From assembly GCA_016778985.1 (NCBI GenBank), contig JADHOM010000001.1, forward strand, positions 1 to 64,000: a stretch of 64,000 bases of DNA, in the 5' to 3' direction. The notes beneath the pieces were generated by a model. It had not been told where the DNA came from. It made no database searches and worked only from the letters and a program-made list of their open reading frames with translations. This document shows, piece after piece, positions 56,066-64,000 of the stretch (positions within the stretch are counted from its first letter, which is position 1; each line of letters starts with the position of its first letter). This DNA comes from Alphaproteobacteria bacterium (GTDB lineage Bacteria > Pseudomonadota > Alphaproteobacteria > Puniceispirillales > UBA1172). Made by a program: the position numbers and the translations under genes.

Positions 56066-56959
56066 ATGTCAGCCACAATCACAAAGGCTATTTTTCCTGT
56101 TGGCGGGCTTGGTACACGCTTCTTGCCAGCAACAAAATCTATGCCCAAAGAAATGCTGCCAATCGTTGACAAACCGCTCATCCAATATGCAGTTGAGGAA
56201 GCGGCGGAAGCCGGTATTACAGAGTTTATTTTTGTTACTGGACGTGGCAAGGCGGCAATAGAAGATCATTTTGATCACTCAACCGAAATTGAAGATATAT
56301 TGAAACAGCGCGGTAAAGAGAACGGCCTTAACGCTGTGCGTGCGATGATGAAAACACCAGGTTCAGTGGCCTATATTCGTCAGCAAGAGCCAGCCGGTCT
56401 TGGCCATGCCATCTGGTGCGCTCGCCATTATATAAATAATGAACCTGTTGCCGTGTTACTAGCTGATGATCTGATCAAGCCTGCGACTGGCGGCAATGGC
56501 TGCCTTAAACAGATGGTTGAGGCATGGCAAGATCGAGGCGGTAACATGGTGGCGGCAATGGAAGTGCCCAAACAACAAACCTCATCATATGGCATTATCA
56601 CGCCCGGAGCTTCTTTTGGTACATCAGATGGCACCTTAACCGAAGTCAAAGGGTTAGTTGAAAAACCAGAGCCTGCAGATGCGCCATCAAGACTTGCTAT
56701 TGTTGGCCGTTATATTCTTGAGCCTGGGGTGTTTGATGAACTCGAAAAAATGGAGCGCGGCGCCGGTGGTGAGATACAAATCACCGACTCTCTAGCGCGT
56801 CGCATTGGCCATGTGCCTTTCTTCAGTCATCAATTTACTGGCACTCGGTTCGATTGCGGGTCTAAATTAGGCTTCTTGCAAGCTAATATTTCCTATGCGT
56901 TATCACGACCTGATCTCGCCGCTGACCTTGAGACTTGGCTTAAAGGTGTTGATCTGTGA
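56066..56959 (+). CDS. galU: UTP-glucose-1-phosphate uridylyltransferase
   Basis: A 297-residue nucleotidyltransferase making UDP-glucose from glucose-1-phosphate and UTP. The signature GGLGTRFLPATKSMPKEMLP is complete, and GLGHAIWCARHYI, LADDLI and the C-terminal GTRFDCGSKLGFLQA match GalU. AGGA precedes the ATG. It overlaps the next gene by four bases (GTGA), so UDP-glucose synthesis and the phosphohexomutase are translationally coupled. Confidence 0.96.
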   Translation: MSATITKAIFPVGGLGTRFLPATKSMPKEMLPIVDKPLIQYAVEEAAEAGITEFIFVTGRGKAAIEDHFDHSTEIEDILKQRGKENGLNAVRAMMKTPGSVAYIRQQEPAGLGHAIWCARHYINNEPVAVLLADDLIKPATGGNGCLKQMVEAWQDRGGNMVAAMEVPKQQTSSYGIITPGASFGTSDGTLTEVKGLVEKPEPADAPSRLAIVGRYILEPGVFDELEKMERGAGGEIQITDSLARRIGHVPFFSHQFTGTRFDCGSKLGFLQANISYALSRPDLAADLETWLKGVDL

Positions 56960-58359
56960 TTACCCATTATTTTGATCCAACCATTTTACGCGCCTATGAT
57001 ATTCGGGGCATTTTGGATGAAACCTTAACGGCGGCTGATGCTTATGCCATTGGTGTTGGTTTTGCCGATATTATACGCATAAAATCTGGCCGCAAGATTG
57101 TTATTGGCAGAGATGGGCGTTTGTCTTCGCCCATGCTTGCTGAGCATTTAGGCGAAGGATTAGTGGCTGGCGGCATGGACGTCATTGATATCGGCGTCGC
57201 GCCAACGCCGATGTTGTATTTTGCTGATCGGATATTTCAGGCTGATGGCGCTATTCAGATCACGGGCTCACATAATCCTGCTAATTATAATGGCTTCAAA
57301 ATGGTCATTGGCCACTTGCCGTTTTATGATGCGGATATTGCCCAGCTTGGTCAAAAAATGGCGCAAGGGGTTGAGCTGGCAGCAACAGGTAAAGGCAGCC
57401 TCAAACAAATCGACATTTCAGATCAATACATCACCGCCCTTAAAACCTATGCTAGTGATTTAAGCGGGCTAGGACAGCCAGCAGTGGTTTGGGATTGCGG
57501 TAATGGCGCCACTGGCCCTGTTGTTGATATGCTAACCGCCGAATTACCGGGCCAGCATAAGGTACTGTTTTCAGATATTGATGGCCTTTTTCCCAATCAT
57601 CATCCTGACCCTGTTGATCCGGCTACGTTACATTTACTACGGCAAGCGGTGACAGATCATGACGCCATAATAGGGATTGGCTTTGATGGCGATGGGGATC
57701 GTATCGGATTAATTGATGGCAAGGGGCGGCAAGTCGCTGGTGATGTGCTAACCGCTTATCTGGCGGAAGGGGTATTGCGGCAACATCCGGGGGCTAAGAT
57801 TATCTTTGATGTTAAATCTTCTTCTGTCGCCCTCGATTATGTTAGGTCTTTGGGTGGTCAGCCCGAATTATGGAAGACTGGTCATAGCCATATGAAGATG
57901 CGGCTGAAAGAAACGGCGGCGCCCCTAGCAGGTGAAATGAGCGGCCATCTGTTTATGGCTAATGATTGGTATGGGTTTGATGATGCGCTGCTGGCAGCTG
58001 TCGCTGTGCTTAAAGAAATGGCGCAAACAGGGCGCGATATAACCAGCTTTGTTGATAGATTACCACCTGTCTTTGCAACAGCAGAGCTCCGCATAGCATG
58101 TCAGGAAACCGAAAAATTTGCCCTCGTCGAGGCGGTTGCGAAAGCGGCCAGATCAGACCCTGATCATGGCACTAGAGACGTTAATGATATTGATGGCATT
58201 AGGGTCACCACAGAGCAAGGCTGGTGGCTCATTCGGGCATCTAACACAGGTGCAGAATTGGTGGCGCGCGCCGAAGGCCACGACAAGTCAGCGCTTGATA
58301 TGCTTGAGGCAAATCTCTATCAACGGCTTCGCTCAGCCGGATGGAAACCGGCAACGTAA
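56956..58359 (+). CDS. Phosphomannomutase/phosphoglucomutase
   Basis: A 467-residue alpha-D-phosphohexomutase converting glucose-6-P to glucose-1-P and/or mannose-6-P to mannose-1-P. The catalytic phosphoserine is S105 in ITGSHNPANYNG, the Mg2+ loop is GFDGDGDRIG, and the sugar-specificity loop is GEMSGHLF, typical of the dual-specific (AlgC-like) enzymes. The start is a GTG overlapping the galU stop by four bases. With galU directly upstream, glucose-1-phosphate supply for UDP-glucose is the most likely role; mannose use is possible too. Confidence 0.92.
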   Translation: MITHYFDPTILRAYDIRGILDETLTAADAYAIGVGFADIIRIKSGRKIVIGRDGRLSSPMLAEHLGEGLVAGGMDVIDIGVAPTPMLYFADRIFQADGAIQITGSHNPANYNGFKMVIGHLPFYDADIAQLGQKMAQGVELAATGKGSLKQIDISDQYITALKTYASDLSGLGQPAVVWDCGNGATGPVVDMLTAELPGQHKVLFSDIDGLFPNHHPDPVDPATLHLLRQAVTDHDAIIGIGFDGDGDRIGLIDGKGRQVAGDVLTAYLAEGVLRQHPGAKIIFDVKSSSVALDYVRSLGGQPELWKTGHSHMKMRLKETAAPLAGEMSGHLFMANDWYGFDDALLAAVAVLKEMAQTGRDITSFVDRLPPVFATAELRIACQETEKFALVEAVAKAARSDPDHGTRDVNDIDGIRVTTEQGWWLIRASNTGAELVARAEGHDKSALDMLEANLYQRLRSAGWKPAT

Positions 58360-58458
58360 TTGCAAAGACATTAAAAATATGAAACAGAATTGCCATGGCA
58401 AGTCAGACTCGCTATAAGCATGAAAATAAATATGGCGGTCTCTAAAAAGGGGAAAATT

Positions 58459-60621
58459 ATGTCTGAACGTATTAACTCATTTGGTCTTCAGGTTGATAAG
58501 GACCTTTACCAGTTCATTAACCAGGATGTGTTGAAACATTTAGATATAAATGAAGATGCTTTTTGGCATGGCTTTGCTGATGCTGTTAAGACTTTGACGC
58601 CAAAAAATCAGGCTTTACTCACCACCCGAAAAACCTTGCAGGATAAAATTGATGCTTGGTTTTTGGAACGTCGCGGCAAGACCTATGATCAAGCCGAATA
58701 TATCGCGTTCCTTAAAACTATCGGATACCTGATTGCCGAAGGCGACGATTTCAATATCACGACCGATCATGTTGATGATGAAATGGCATTAGTCGCAGGT
58801 CCTCAGCTTGTCGTCCCTGTACTTAATGCGCGTTTTGCGTTAAATGCCGCAAACGCCCGATGGGGAAGTTTATATGATGCGTTTTACGGCACTGATGCGA
58901 TCCCCCAGGATGAGCCTATTGCCGCTGGATTTGATAAAGCTCGTGGTGGCAAAGTCATCGCCGCCGCGCGTGATCATTTAGATCAAGTGGTGCCTTTAGC
59001 GGCGGCTAGCCATCATGATACGACCCATTATGTGATCCAAGATAGCCAGCTCAGCGTAACCTGCGCCGATGGCTCAACAACTGAGCTCAAAGACCCAAGC
59101 CAATTACGCGGATGGTCAGGTTGTGCCGCCAATCCGTCCTCCATTTTACTCGCTGTAAACGGCCTCCACCTAGAGCTCGTTATTGATCGGTCTGGCGTTA
59201 TTGGGGCAAGCGATAAGGCTGGCATAAATGATATTGTCATTGAATCAGCTTTGACGACCATTGTTGATCTTGAGGATTCGATTGCGGCGGTTGATGCCGA
59301 AGATAAATGTCATGCGTATCGTAACTGGCTAGGTTTGATCAAGGGTGATCTAACAGCTAGCTTTATGAAAGGTGGTAAAGAGCTAACCCGAACACTTAAT
59401 CCTGATCGGGTCTTTACCGGCACAGATGGTCAGCCATTAACGCTGCATGGGCGGTCGCTTCTGCTGGTGCGTAATGTTGGGCATCTGATGACTAATCCCG
59501 CCATTCTTGATGACCATGGCGATGAGCTGTTTGAAGGCATTATGGATGCCTTTATCTCATCTGCTATTGCTGTTCATGATCTGAAGGGTCAAGGCATTTT
59601 CCGCAACAGCCGCACAGGGTCAATTTATATCGTCAAACCAAAAATGCACGGCCCCGAAGAAGTCGCCTTTGCTGATGAATTATTTGCCGCTGTTGAAACG
59701 ACACTAGGTCTGCCGCCCCATACTATCAAAATAGGTATCATGGACGAAGAACGTCGAACCTCAGTCAATTTGAAAGAATGTATTCGTGCCGCCTCAGCTC
59801 GCGTGGTCTTTATTAATACTGGCTTTTTGGATCGCACTGGTGATGAGATTCATACGGCTATGGAAGCAGGTCCCATGATTCGCAAAACCGCCATGAAGGG
59901 TACAACATGGATTGCTGCTTATGAAGACTGGAATGTTGATATCGGGCTGGCATGTGGATTATTGGGAAAGGCACAAATTGGCAAGGGCATGTGGGCAATG
60001 CCTGATTTGATGGCGGCAATGCTGGATCAAAAAATCGAACATGTCAAAGCAGGCGCAAATTGCGCATGGGTGCCATCACCAACTGCCGCCACCTTACATG
60101 CGCTGCATTATCATCAGGTTAATGTCTTTGATGTGCAACAATCGCTTAAGGGTAAACGCCGCGCCAAGCTCGATGACTTGCTTACGATCCCTGTTGATAC
60201 AACAAGCAATTATTCTGCCGATGATATCCAGAACGAATTGGATAATAACGCCCAAGGCATATTAGGTTATGTTGTGCGTTGGGTTGATCAGGGTGTTGGC
60301 TGTTCAAAAGTTCCTGATATAAATGATATCGGGCTGATGGAAGATCGGGCAACGCTGCGGATATCTGCCCAGCATATTGCGAACTGGCTACATCATGGTA
60401 TCACGGATACCAATCAAGTTATTGAAACCATGAAGCGCATGGCAAAAGTGGTCGACCGGCAAAATGCAGATGATCCTGATTATCGGCCTATGGCTGAAAA
60501 CTTTGATCAATCGATTGCGTTTAAAGCCGCTTGTGATCTTGTCCTCGAAGGACGCAACCAGCCATCAGGATATACTGAGCCTGTGCTGCATCGCCGCCGA
60601 CTTGAGCTGAAAGCTAGCTGA
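58459..60621 (+). CDS. glcB: Malate synthase G
   Basis: A 720-residue (from ATG 58459) malate synthase that condenses glyoxylate and acetyl-CoA in the glyoxylate bypass. The ATG has a GGGG-type site; an upstream ATG at 58390 would add 23 residues. [20 protein letters not shown] is the family N-terminus. [15 protein letters not shown] holds the catalytic region, [17 protein letters not shown] and [23 protein letters not shown] are typical, and length equals isoform G. Isocitrate lyase is not in the window. It lies 99 bp after the mutase gene and 6 bp before apt. Confidence 0.95.
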   Translation: MSERINSFGLQVDKDLYQFINQDVLKHLDINEDAFWHGFADAVKTLTPKNQALLTTRKTLQDKIDAWFLERRGKTYDQAEYIAFLKTIGYLIAEGDDFNITTDHVDDEMALVAGPQLVVPVLNARFALNAANARWGSLYDAFYGTDAIPQDEPIAAGFDKARGGKVIAAARDHLDQVVPLAAASHHDTTHYVIQDSQLSVTCADGSTTELKDPSQLRGWSGCAANPSSILLAVNGLHLELVIDRSGVIGASDKAGINDIVIESALTTIVDLEDSIAAVDAEDKCHAYRNWLGLIKGDLTASFMKGGKELTRTLNPDRVFTGTDGQPLTLHGRSLLLVRNVGHLMTNPAILDDHGDELFEGIMDAFISSAIAVHDLKGQGIFRNSRTGSIYIVKPKMHGPEEVAFADELFAAVETTLGLPPHTIKIGIMDEERRTSVNLKECIRAASARVVFINTGFLDRTGDEIHTAMEAGPMIRKTAMKGTTWIAAYEDWNVDIGLACGLLGKAQIGKGMWAMPDLMAAMLDQKIEHVKAGANCAWVPSPTAATLHALHYHQVNVFDVQQSLKGKRRAKLDDLLTIPVDTTSNYSADDIQNELDNNAQGILGYVVRWVDQGVGCSKVPDINDIGLMEDRATLRISAQHIANWLHHGITDTNQVIETMKRMAKVVDRQNADDPDYRPMAENFDQSIAFKAACDLVLEGRNQPSGYTEPVLHRRRLELKAS

Positions 60622-60627
60622 TTATCC

Positions 60628-61146
60628 GTGTTTGATCTTGATCAGTATATTGCGCGTTATCCAGATTTCCCGAAACCGGGGATCACGTTTTATGATATCT
60701 CGCCAATGTTGGAAAATCATCATGCGCTAACATCATGTGTTAATACGCTTGTTGATATGACCCGGCCATATCAGCCTGATCTCATTGTTGGGCTTGATGC
60801 GCGCGGATTTTTGTTTGTAACGCCAGTGGCACTTGCTCTTAATGCTGGTGCTATCATGATCAGGAAAAAGGGCAAACTGCCTGGTGACGTCAGCACCCAC
60901 TCATATACGCTTGAATATGGTGAGGCGACACTTGCGATCCAGCATGATCGGGATATTGCCGGAAAAACTATTGTCATTATTGATGACTTGCTGGCGACCG
61001 GCGGTACCATTGCCGCTGCTAATGAGCTGATAACAAAGCATGGTGGACATATCGCCGCCAATATTGTGCTGATGGAGCTAACTGGCCTAAACGGCCGGGC
61101 ACATTTGACAGGTGATGTGCTGGCTATACAGCAATATGAGTTCTAA
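60628..61146 (+). CDS. apt: Adenine phosphoribosyltransferase
   Basis: A 172-residue purine-salvage enzyme making AMP from adenine and PRPP. YPDFPKPGITFYDISPML at the N-terminus is the apt signature, LDARGFLF carries the adenine loop and VIIDDLLATGGTIAAANEL is the PRPP motif. It starts with GTG only 6 bp after the glcB stop, and is probably in the same transcript. RKKGKLPG is the flexible flap. It is followed by a hairpin that reaches into the convergent ccrM gene. Confidence 0.95.
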   Translation: MFDLDQYIARYPDFPKPGITFYDISPMLENHHALTSCVNTLVDMTRPYQPDLIVGLDARGFLFVTPVALALNAGAIMIRKKGKLPGDVSTHSYTLEYGEATLAIQHDRDIAGKTIVIIDDLLATGGTIAAANELITKHGGHIAANIVLMELTGLNGRAHLTGDVLAIQQYEF

Positions 61147-61151
61147 TTCGT

Positions 61152-61184
61152 CTATAAGCCTGCCTATTAAACAGGCATTTATAG
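61152..61184. terminator. Hairpin between convergent apt and ccrM
   Basis: CTATAAGCCTG (61152-61162), a 9-base loop and CAGGC-AT-TTATAG (61172-61184) form an 11-bp stem with a two-base bulge. It begins 5 bp after the apt stop and overlaps the last six bases of ccrM, including its stop. There is no T run, so termination is probable rather than certain. Confidence 0.5.
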
Positions 61185-62264
61185 GCCCAGATTTAACCGT
61201 GCCGCTTGCCGTAAGCTATCAATGAGAACTGGCTTTCTGTTTTGTTTTGTGTACCAGAATGTCCAGCCGTTACAGCTTTGCCGGCCAAGTAGTTTTGCCG
61301 CAAGACTATGGATTGAGCCACTAGCCTCACCTGCCTTTAGGCTACCATCAACTCGAACCGTGGCTTTATACGCGCCTTTTTCACAGGTCAACTGATCACC
61401 CGGCTTAATCAGACCTTGATCAAGCAAGGCGCCAAATGGAATCTTAATCTCATCACGGCGTTCGGGTAGCTCCAGTAACTCAGGATCACCAACAGCGAGA
61501 GTTGCTTTGATGCGCTGCTCTGCCAGCGATGCGTATTCTGGATCAGCCTCAATCCCTATCCAGTGACGGCGCAAGCGTTTTGCCACCACGCCTGTTGTTC
61601 CTGTTCCAAAAAACGGATCAAGCACAACATCACCCGGACGCGTCGATGCCATGATTACCCGTGCCAATAATGCCTCTGGCTTTTGAGTAGGATGCGCCTT
61701 AACGCCATCACTTTTTAATCTTTCATTACCTGAACAAATCGGCAGCCACCAATCAGACCGCAGCTGACGGTCATCATTAAATGTCTTCATGGCCTGATAA
61801 TTGAATGTATAGCGCGAATTGCGCTGACGTGATGCCCAGATCAGCGTTTCATGAGCATTGGTCATACGGCGACCCCGAAAATTAGGCATTGGATTGCTTT
61901 TCAGCCAAATCACGTCATTCAAAGTCCAGAACCCTAGATTTTGCATGACCGCGCCAACGCGGAAAATATTATGATATGAGCCAATAACCCAGATGGTTCC
62001 ATCAGGTTTCAAAATGCGCCGCGCCTCAGCCAGCCAATTGGTCGTGAACTCATCATAAGCCGCAAAACTGCCAAATTGATCCCAGTGGTCACCGTCATCA
62101 ATGCCATCGACTTTAGAATGGTCAGGTCGGATCAAAACCGCCTGTCCAAGCTGAAGATTATAGGGCGGGTCAGCAAAAATCATATCGGCCGAGGCGTCAT
62201 TAAGCTGACGCATAGCCTCAATACAATCGCCGCGGATCACCATATCTTGCTTGGTATCTGCCAT
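61179..62264 (-). CDS. ccrM: CcrM-type adenine-N6 DNA methyltransferase (GANTC)
   Basis: A beta-class orphan methyltransferase of 361 residues (start ATG 62264; ATG 62270 also possible). The DPPY catalytic motif is at 32-35 (ADPPYNLQLG) and the SAM motif is DPFFGTGTTGVVA. The target-recognition part RRMTNAHETLIWASR matches CcrM. The C-terminal RAMA-type domain (about 265-355, ending NGWTFWYTKQNRKPVLIDSLR) is also diagnostic of alphaproteobacterial CcrM, which methylates GANTC in a cell-cycle-dependent way. No restriction gene accompanies it. Two GANTC sites lie in its upstream region. Confidence 0.94.
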   Translation of the reverse strand: MADTKQDMVIRGDCIEAMRQLNDASADMIFADPPYNLQLGQAVLIRPDHSKVDGIDDGDHWDQFGSFAAYDEFTTNWLAEARRILKPDGTIWVIGSYHNIFRVGAVMQNLGFWTLNDVIWLKSNPMPNFRGRRMTNAHETLIWASRQRNSRYTFNYQAMKTFNDDRQLRSDWWLPICSGNERLKSDGVKAHPTQKPEALLARVIMASTRPGDVVLDPFFGTGTTGVVAKRLRRHWIGIEADPEYASLAEQRIKATLAVGDPELLELPERRDEIKIPFGALLDQGLIKPGDQLTCEKGAYKATVRVDGSLKAGEASGSIHSLAAKLLGRQSCNGWTFWYTKQNRKPVLIDSLRQAARLNLGL

Positions 62265-62425
62265 TTCCATTGCCCTTATTTCTAACAAAACGTCTGACCA
62301 ATATCTTCACAATATCACATCAGATCACCTTATAAGTTTATGATAATCCTATAATTATAAAATAAGTCAATGAGTTATGATGAGAAATTGATTCGTTATC
62401 TACATATTGTGTTTAGACAATAGAG

Positions 62426-62462
62426 GGATTCTCTATCTTGTGGCTATCCAGATAGAAAATCC
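62426..62462 (-). repeat. Inverted repeat downstream of cysNC
   Basis: GGATTCTCTATC (62426-62437) and GATAGAAAATCC (62451-62462) are inverted copies with one mismatch (a G-U pair in the minus-strand RNA), around a 13-base loop. It starts 24 bp after the cysNC stop and may act as a terminator; there is no T run. One arm contains the GANTC sequence GATTC. Confidence 0.55.
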
Positions 62463-62485
62463 AACTGTCATTTTCATTACAATAA

Positions 62486-64000
62486 TTATTCAGCCAGATA
62501 TGATGATAGTTTCGCTATCATGTCATCCATGTCTTGCGAAGGCTGAAGCGTAATCTCTGCCGTTTCTGGGGCTTCATAAGGTGAGCCGATACCCGTGAAG
62601 TTAGGGATGTCGCCTGCTCTGGCTTTTTTGTAAAGCCCTTTGGCATCACGTTGCTCACATAATTCGAGCGGCGTATCAACAAACACCTCAACAAACTCGC
62701 TATCATCAAAGAGTTGCCTTGCCATATCACGTTCTGATCGGAAGGGGGAGATGAAGGCGGTTAACACAACCAGACCCGCATCAACCATGAGCTTTGCCAT
62801 TTCTGCCACGCGGCGGATATTTTCAACACGGTCAGCATCACTGAACCCCAAATCTTTATTTAAGCCATGCCGAATATTATCACCATCAAGCAGATAGGTG
62901 CGAATACCTTTGGCATGTAGGGCGCTGGCAAAAGCATCAGCGATTGTTGATTTTCCTGAGCCGCTGAGACCTGTGAACCAGAACACTTTTGAAGTATGGC
63001 CATTTAAGCTACGTCTGGCTGCCTTATCGACATTCAGTTTCTGATGATGAATATTGCCTGATCGGCGCAAGGCAAAATGGATCATACCCGCCGCGACCGT
63101 TTGGTTAGTAATCGGATCAATCAGAATAAATGCCCCACATTCGGGCGTCTTTTCATATGCATCAAAGCAAATCGGTTTCTGGCAGTTTACCGTCACCCGC
63201 GCAATATCATTTAGCTCTAATGTTTTGGCGGCCAGATCATTGCCGGTATTGATATCACGTTTATATTTAATCGACAGCAAACTGGCTGAGACAATCTGGC
63301 CAGCCATTTTAAGTTGATAGCCGCGACCGGCAATGCCGTGTTCTTCTCCCATCCAGACCAGATCGACTTCAAACTGATCAGCAACCTCAACAGGTTGCAG
63401 GTGCGAGGCGATGACTTCTCCGCGAGATATATCGACATTGTCTGTCAACTCAAGCGTTACGGCAAGCCCTGGCTCGGCTTGCTCAAGCTTCGTGCCTGCC
63501 AGCCAAATATGCTTCACGCTAGTCATAGCTCCAGATGGAGCAACCCTAACCCTTTCCCCGACGGATACAGCTTTGCGCAAGATAACTCCGTTATAGCCTC
63601 TAAAATCAGAATGCGGGCGGTTCACCAATTGCACTGGCATGGCAAAGCCGCTGGCTTCAGGCAAAATCTGGTTAGGAACCGCCTCGAGTTTGGATATTAG
63701 CGTTGGTCCATTATACCATGCCATCATCTTTGAGCGGCTATTGATATGGTCGCCTTTTAAGGCTGATATCGGGATCGGGGTGACATCTGCAAAGTTAAGC
63801 TTTTTGGAAAACTCAGCATAATCCTCAACGATAGTATTAAAGACATCGCGGTCGTAATCGATCAAATCCATTTTATTGACTGCTAGGATAATCTGCCGAA
63901 TTCCCATGAGGTGACAAATATGCGAATGGCGGCGGGTTTGTTCTAATATGCCTTGCCGCGCATCAACCAGAATAATAGCTAATGAGGCGGTTGACGCGCC
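62486..64000 (-). CDS. cysNC: Bifunctional sulfate adenylyltransferase subunit 1 / adenylylsulfate kinase (5' end outside window)
   Basis: The visible 504 codons (the frame is open across the right window edge) hold the C-terminal part of a CysN GTPase fused to Cys[20 protein letters not shown] and [14 protein letters not shown] are the GTPase switch and NKxD region of CysN, and beta-barrel domains 2/3 follow. From about 310 residues before the end the APS kinase part begins, with Walker [10 protein letters not shown] and [19 protein letters not shown]. The complex activates sulfate to APS and PAPS. CysD should lie just upstream, outside the window. The protein may also start differently; the N-terminus is not visible. 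Confidence 0.93.
   Translation of the reverse strand, partial: GASTASLAIILVDARQGILEQTRRHSHICHLMGIRQIILAVNKMDLIDYDRDVFNTIVEDYAEFSKKLNFADVTPIPISALKGDHINSRSKMMAWYNGPTLISKLEAVPNQILPEASGFAMPVQLVNRPHSDFRGYNGVILRKAVSVGERVRVAPSGAMTSVKHIWLAGTKLEQAEPGLAVTLELTDNVDISRGEVIASHLQPVEVADQFEVDLVWMGEEHGIAGRGYQLKMAGQIVSASLLSIKYKRDINTGNDLAAKTLELNDIARVTVNCQKPICFDAYEKTPECGAFILIDPITNQTVAAGMIHFALRRSGNIHHQKLNVDKAARRSLNGHTSKVFWFTGLSGSGKSTIADAFASALHAKGIRTYLLDGDNIRHGLNKDLGFSDADRVENIRRVAEMAKLMVDAGLVVLTAFISPFRSERDMARQLFDDSEFVEVFVDTPLELCEQRDAKGLYKKARAGDIPNFTGIGSPYEAPETAEITLQPSQDMDDMIAKLSSYLAE

Overview
The window looks like ordinary chromosome from a marine alphaproteobacterium with a compact genome and intermediate GC. The SAR116 group (Puniceispirillum-like) is my best guess, from gene content and style only; I ran no comparison. 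Supporting signs are a class I lysyl-tRNA synthetase, a CcrM-type adenine methyltransferase, the aerobic cobaltochelatase genes cobS and cobT beside bolA and a J-domain gene, the rodZ-ispG-hisS-prfA-prmC run ending in a DUF4167 gene, a COX15-type heme A synthase, and alphaproteobacterial families such as DUF1178, DUF1289 and DUF2889. I found no rRNA, tRNA, CRISPR array, prophage, insertion sequence or transposase. No gene-free stretch exceeds 300 bases; the longest, 11499-11767, separates the divergent secA and PPIase genes.

Layout. 1-7362 (minus): lysC, rodZ, ispG, hisS, prfA, prmC and a DUF4167 gene cut by the window edge. 7474-17999: ubiG, DUF1178, secA, a parvulin-type PPIase, argJ-mutT, a BioC/NDUFAF5-like methyltransferase, comF, a nitrilase-family amidase and accA. 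18039-24748: a large secreted protein of unknown function overlapping xerD, then aroK-aroB-CorC-like-DUF2889, joined by 1-4 base overlaps. 24762-35306: bolA, J-domain protein, cobS-cobT, rpmB, a ribbon-helix-helix protein, lysS-pyrD and a DinG-like helicase. 35325-44937: groES-groEL with a CIRCE operator, an RpoH-like promoter and a terminator, then ctaA, aspS, DUF1289-bmt, a Cys-less DJ-1-like protein, a lipoprotein and a glutamate dehydrogenase.

45058-53774 is the most accessory-looking part. A minus-strand series of luciferase-like monooxygenase, 4-OT-type tautomerase, alpha/beta hydrolase, tartrate/D-malate-type dehydrogenase, CaiB-type CoA-transferase and EamA exporter looks like a small catabolic operon of unknown substrate. 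It is bordered by an MFS transporter, a second EamA transporter and a pirin. 53775-64000 holds surface-sugar genes (MraY/WecA-like transferase, nucleotide-sugar epimerase, galU, phosphohexomutase), then glcB, apt, ccrM and the 3' part of a cysN-cysC fusion that runs off the window.

The most unusual sequence-level signal is a scatter of short tandem duplications (12, 15, 16 and 19 bp units) at protein N-termini, in linkers and at stop codons: in DUF1178, comF and pyrD, at the ends of mutT, the PPIase and ctaA/aspS, and upstream of the epimerase. Inside reading frames the units are multiples of three. The clearest are the 12-bp x4 repeat in comF and a 19-bp duplication that separates the stop codons of the convergent ctaA and aspS genes. 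I did not find a convincing wholly new defence or mobile system here; the catabolic block and the lipoprotein are the best leads.
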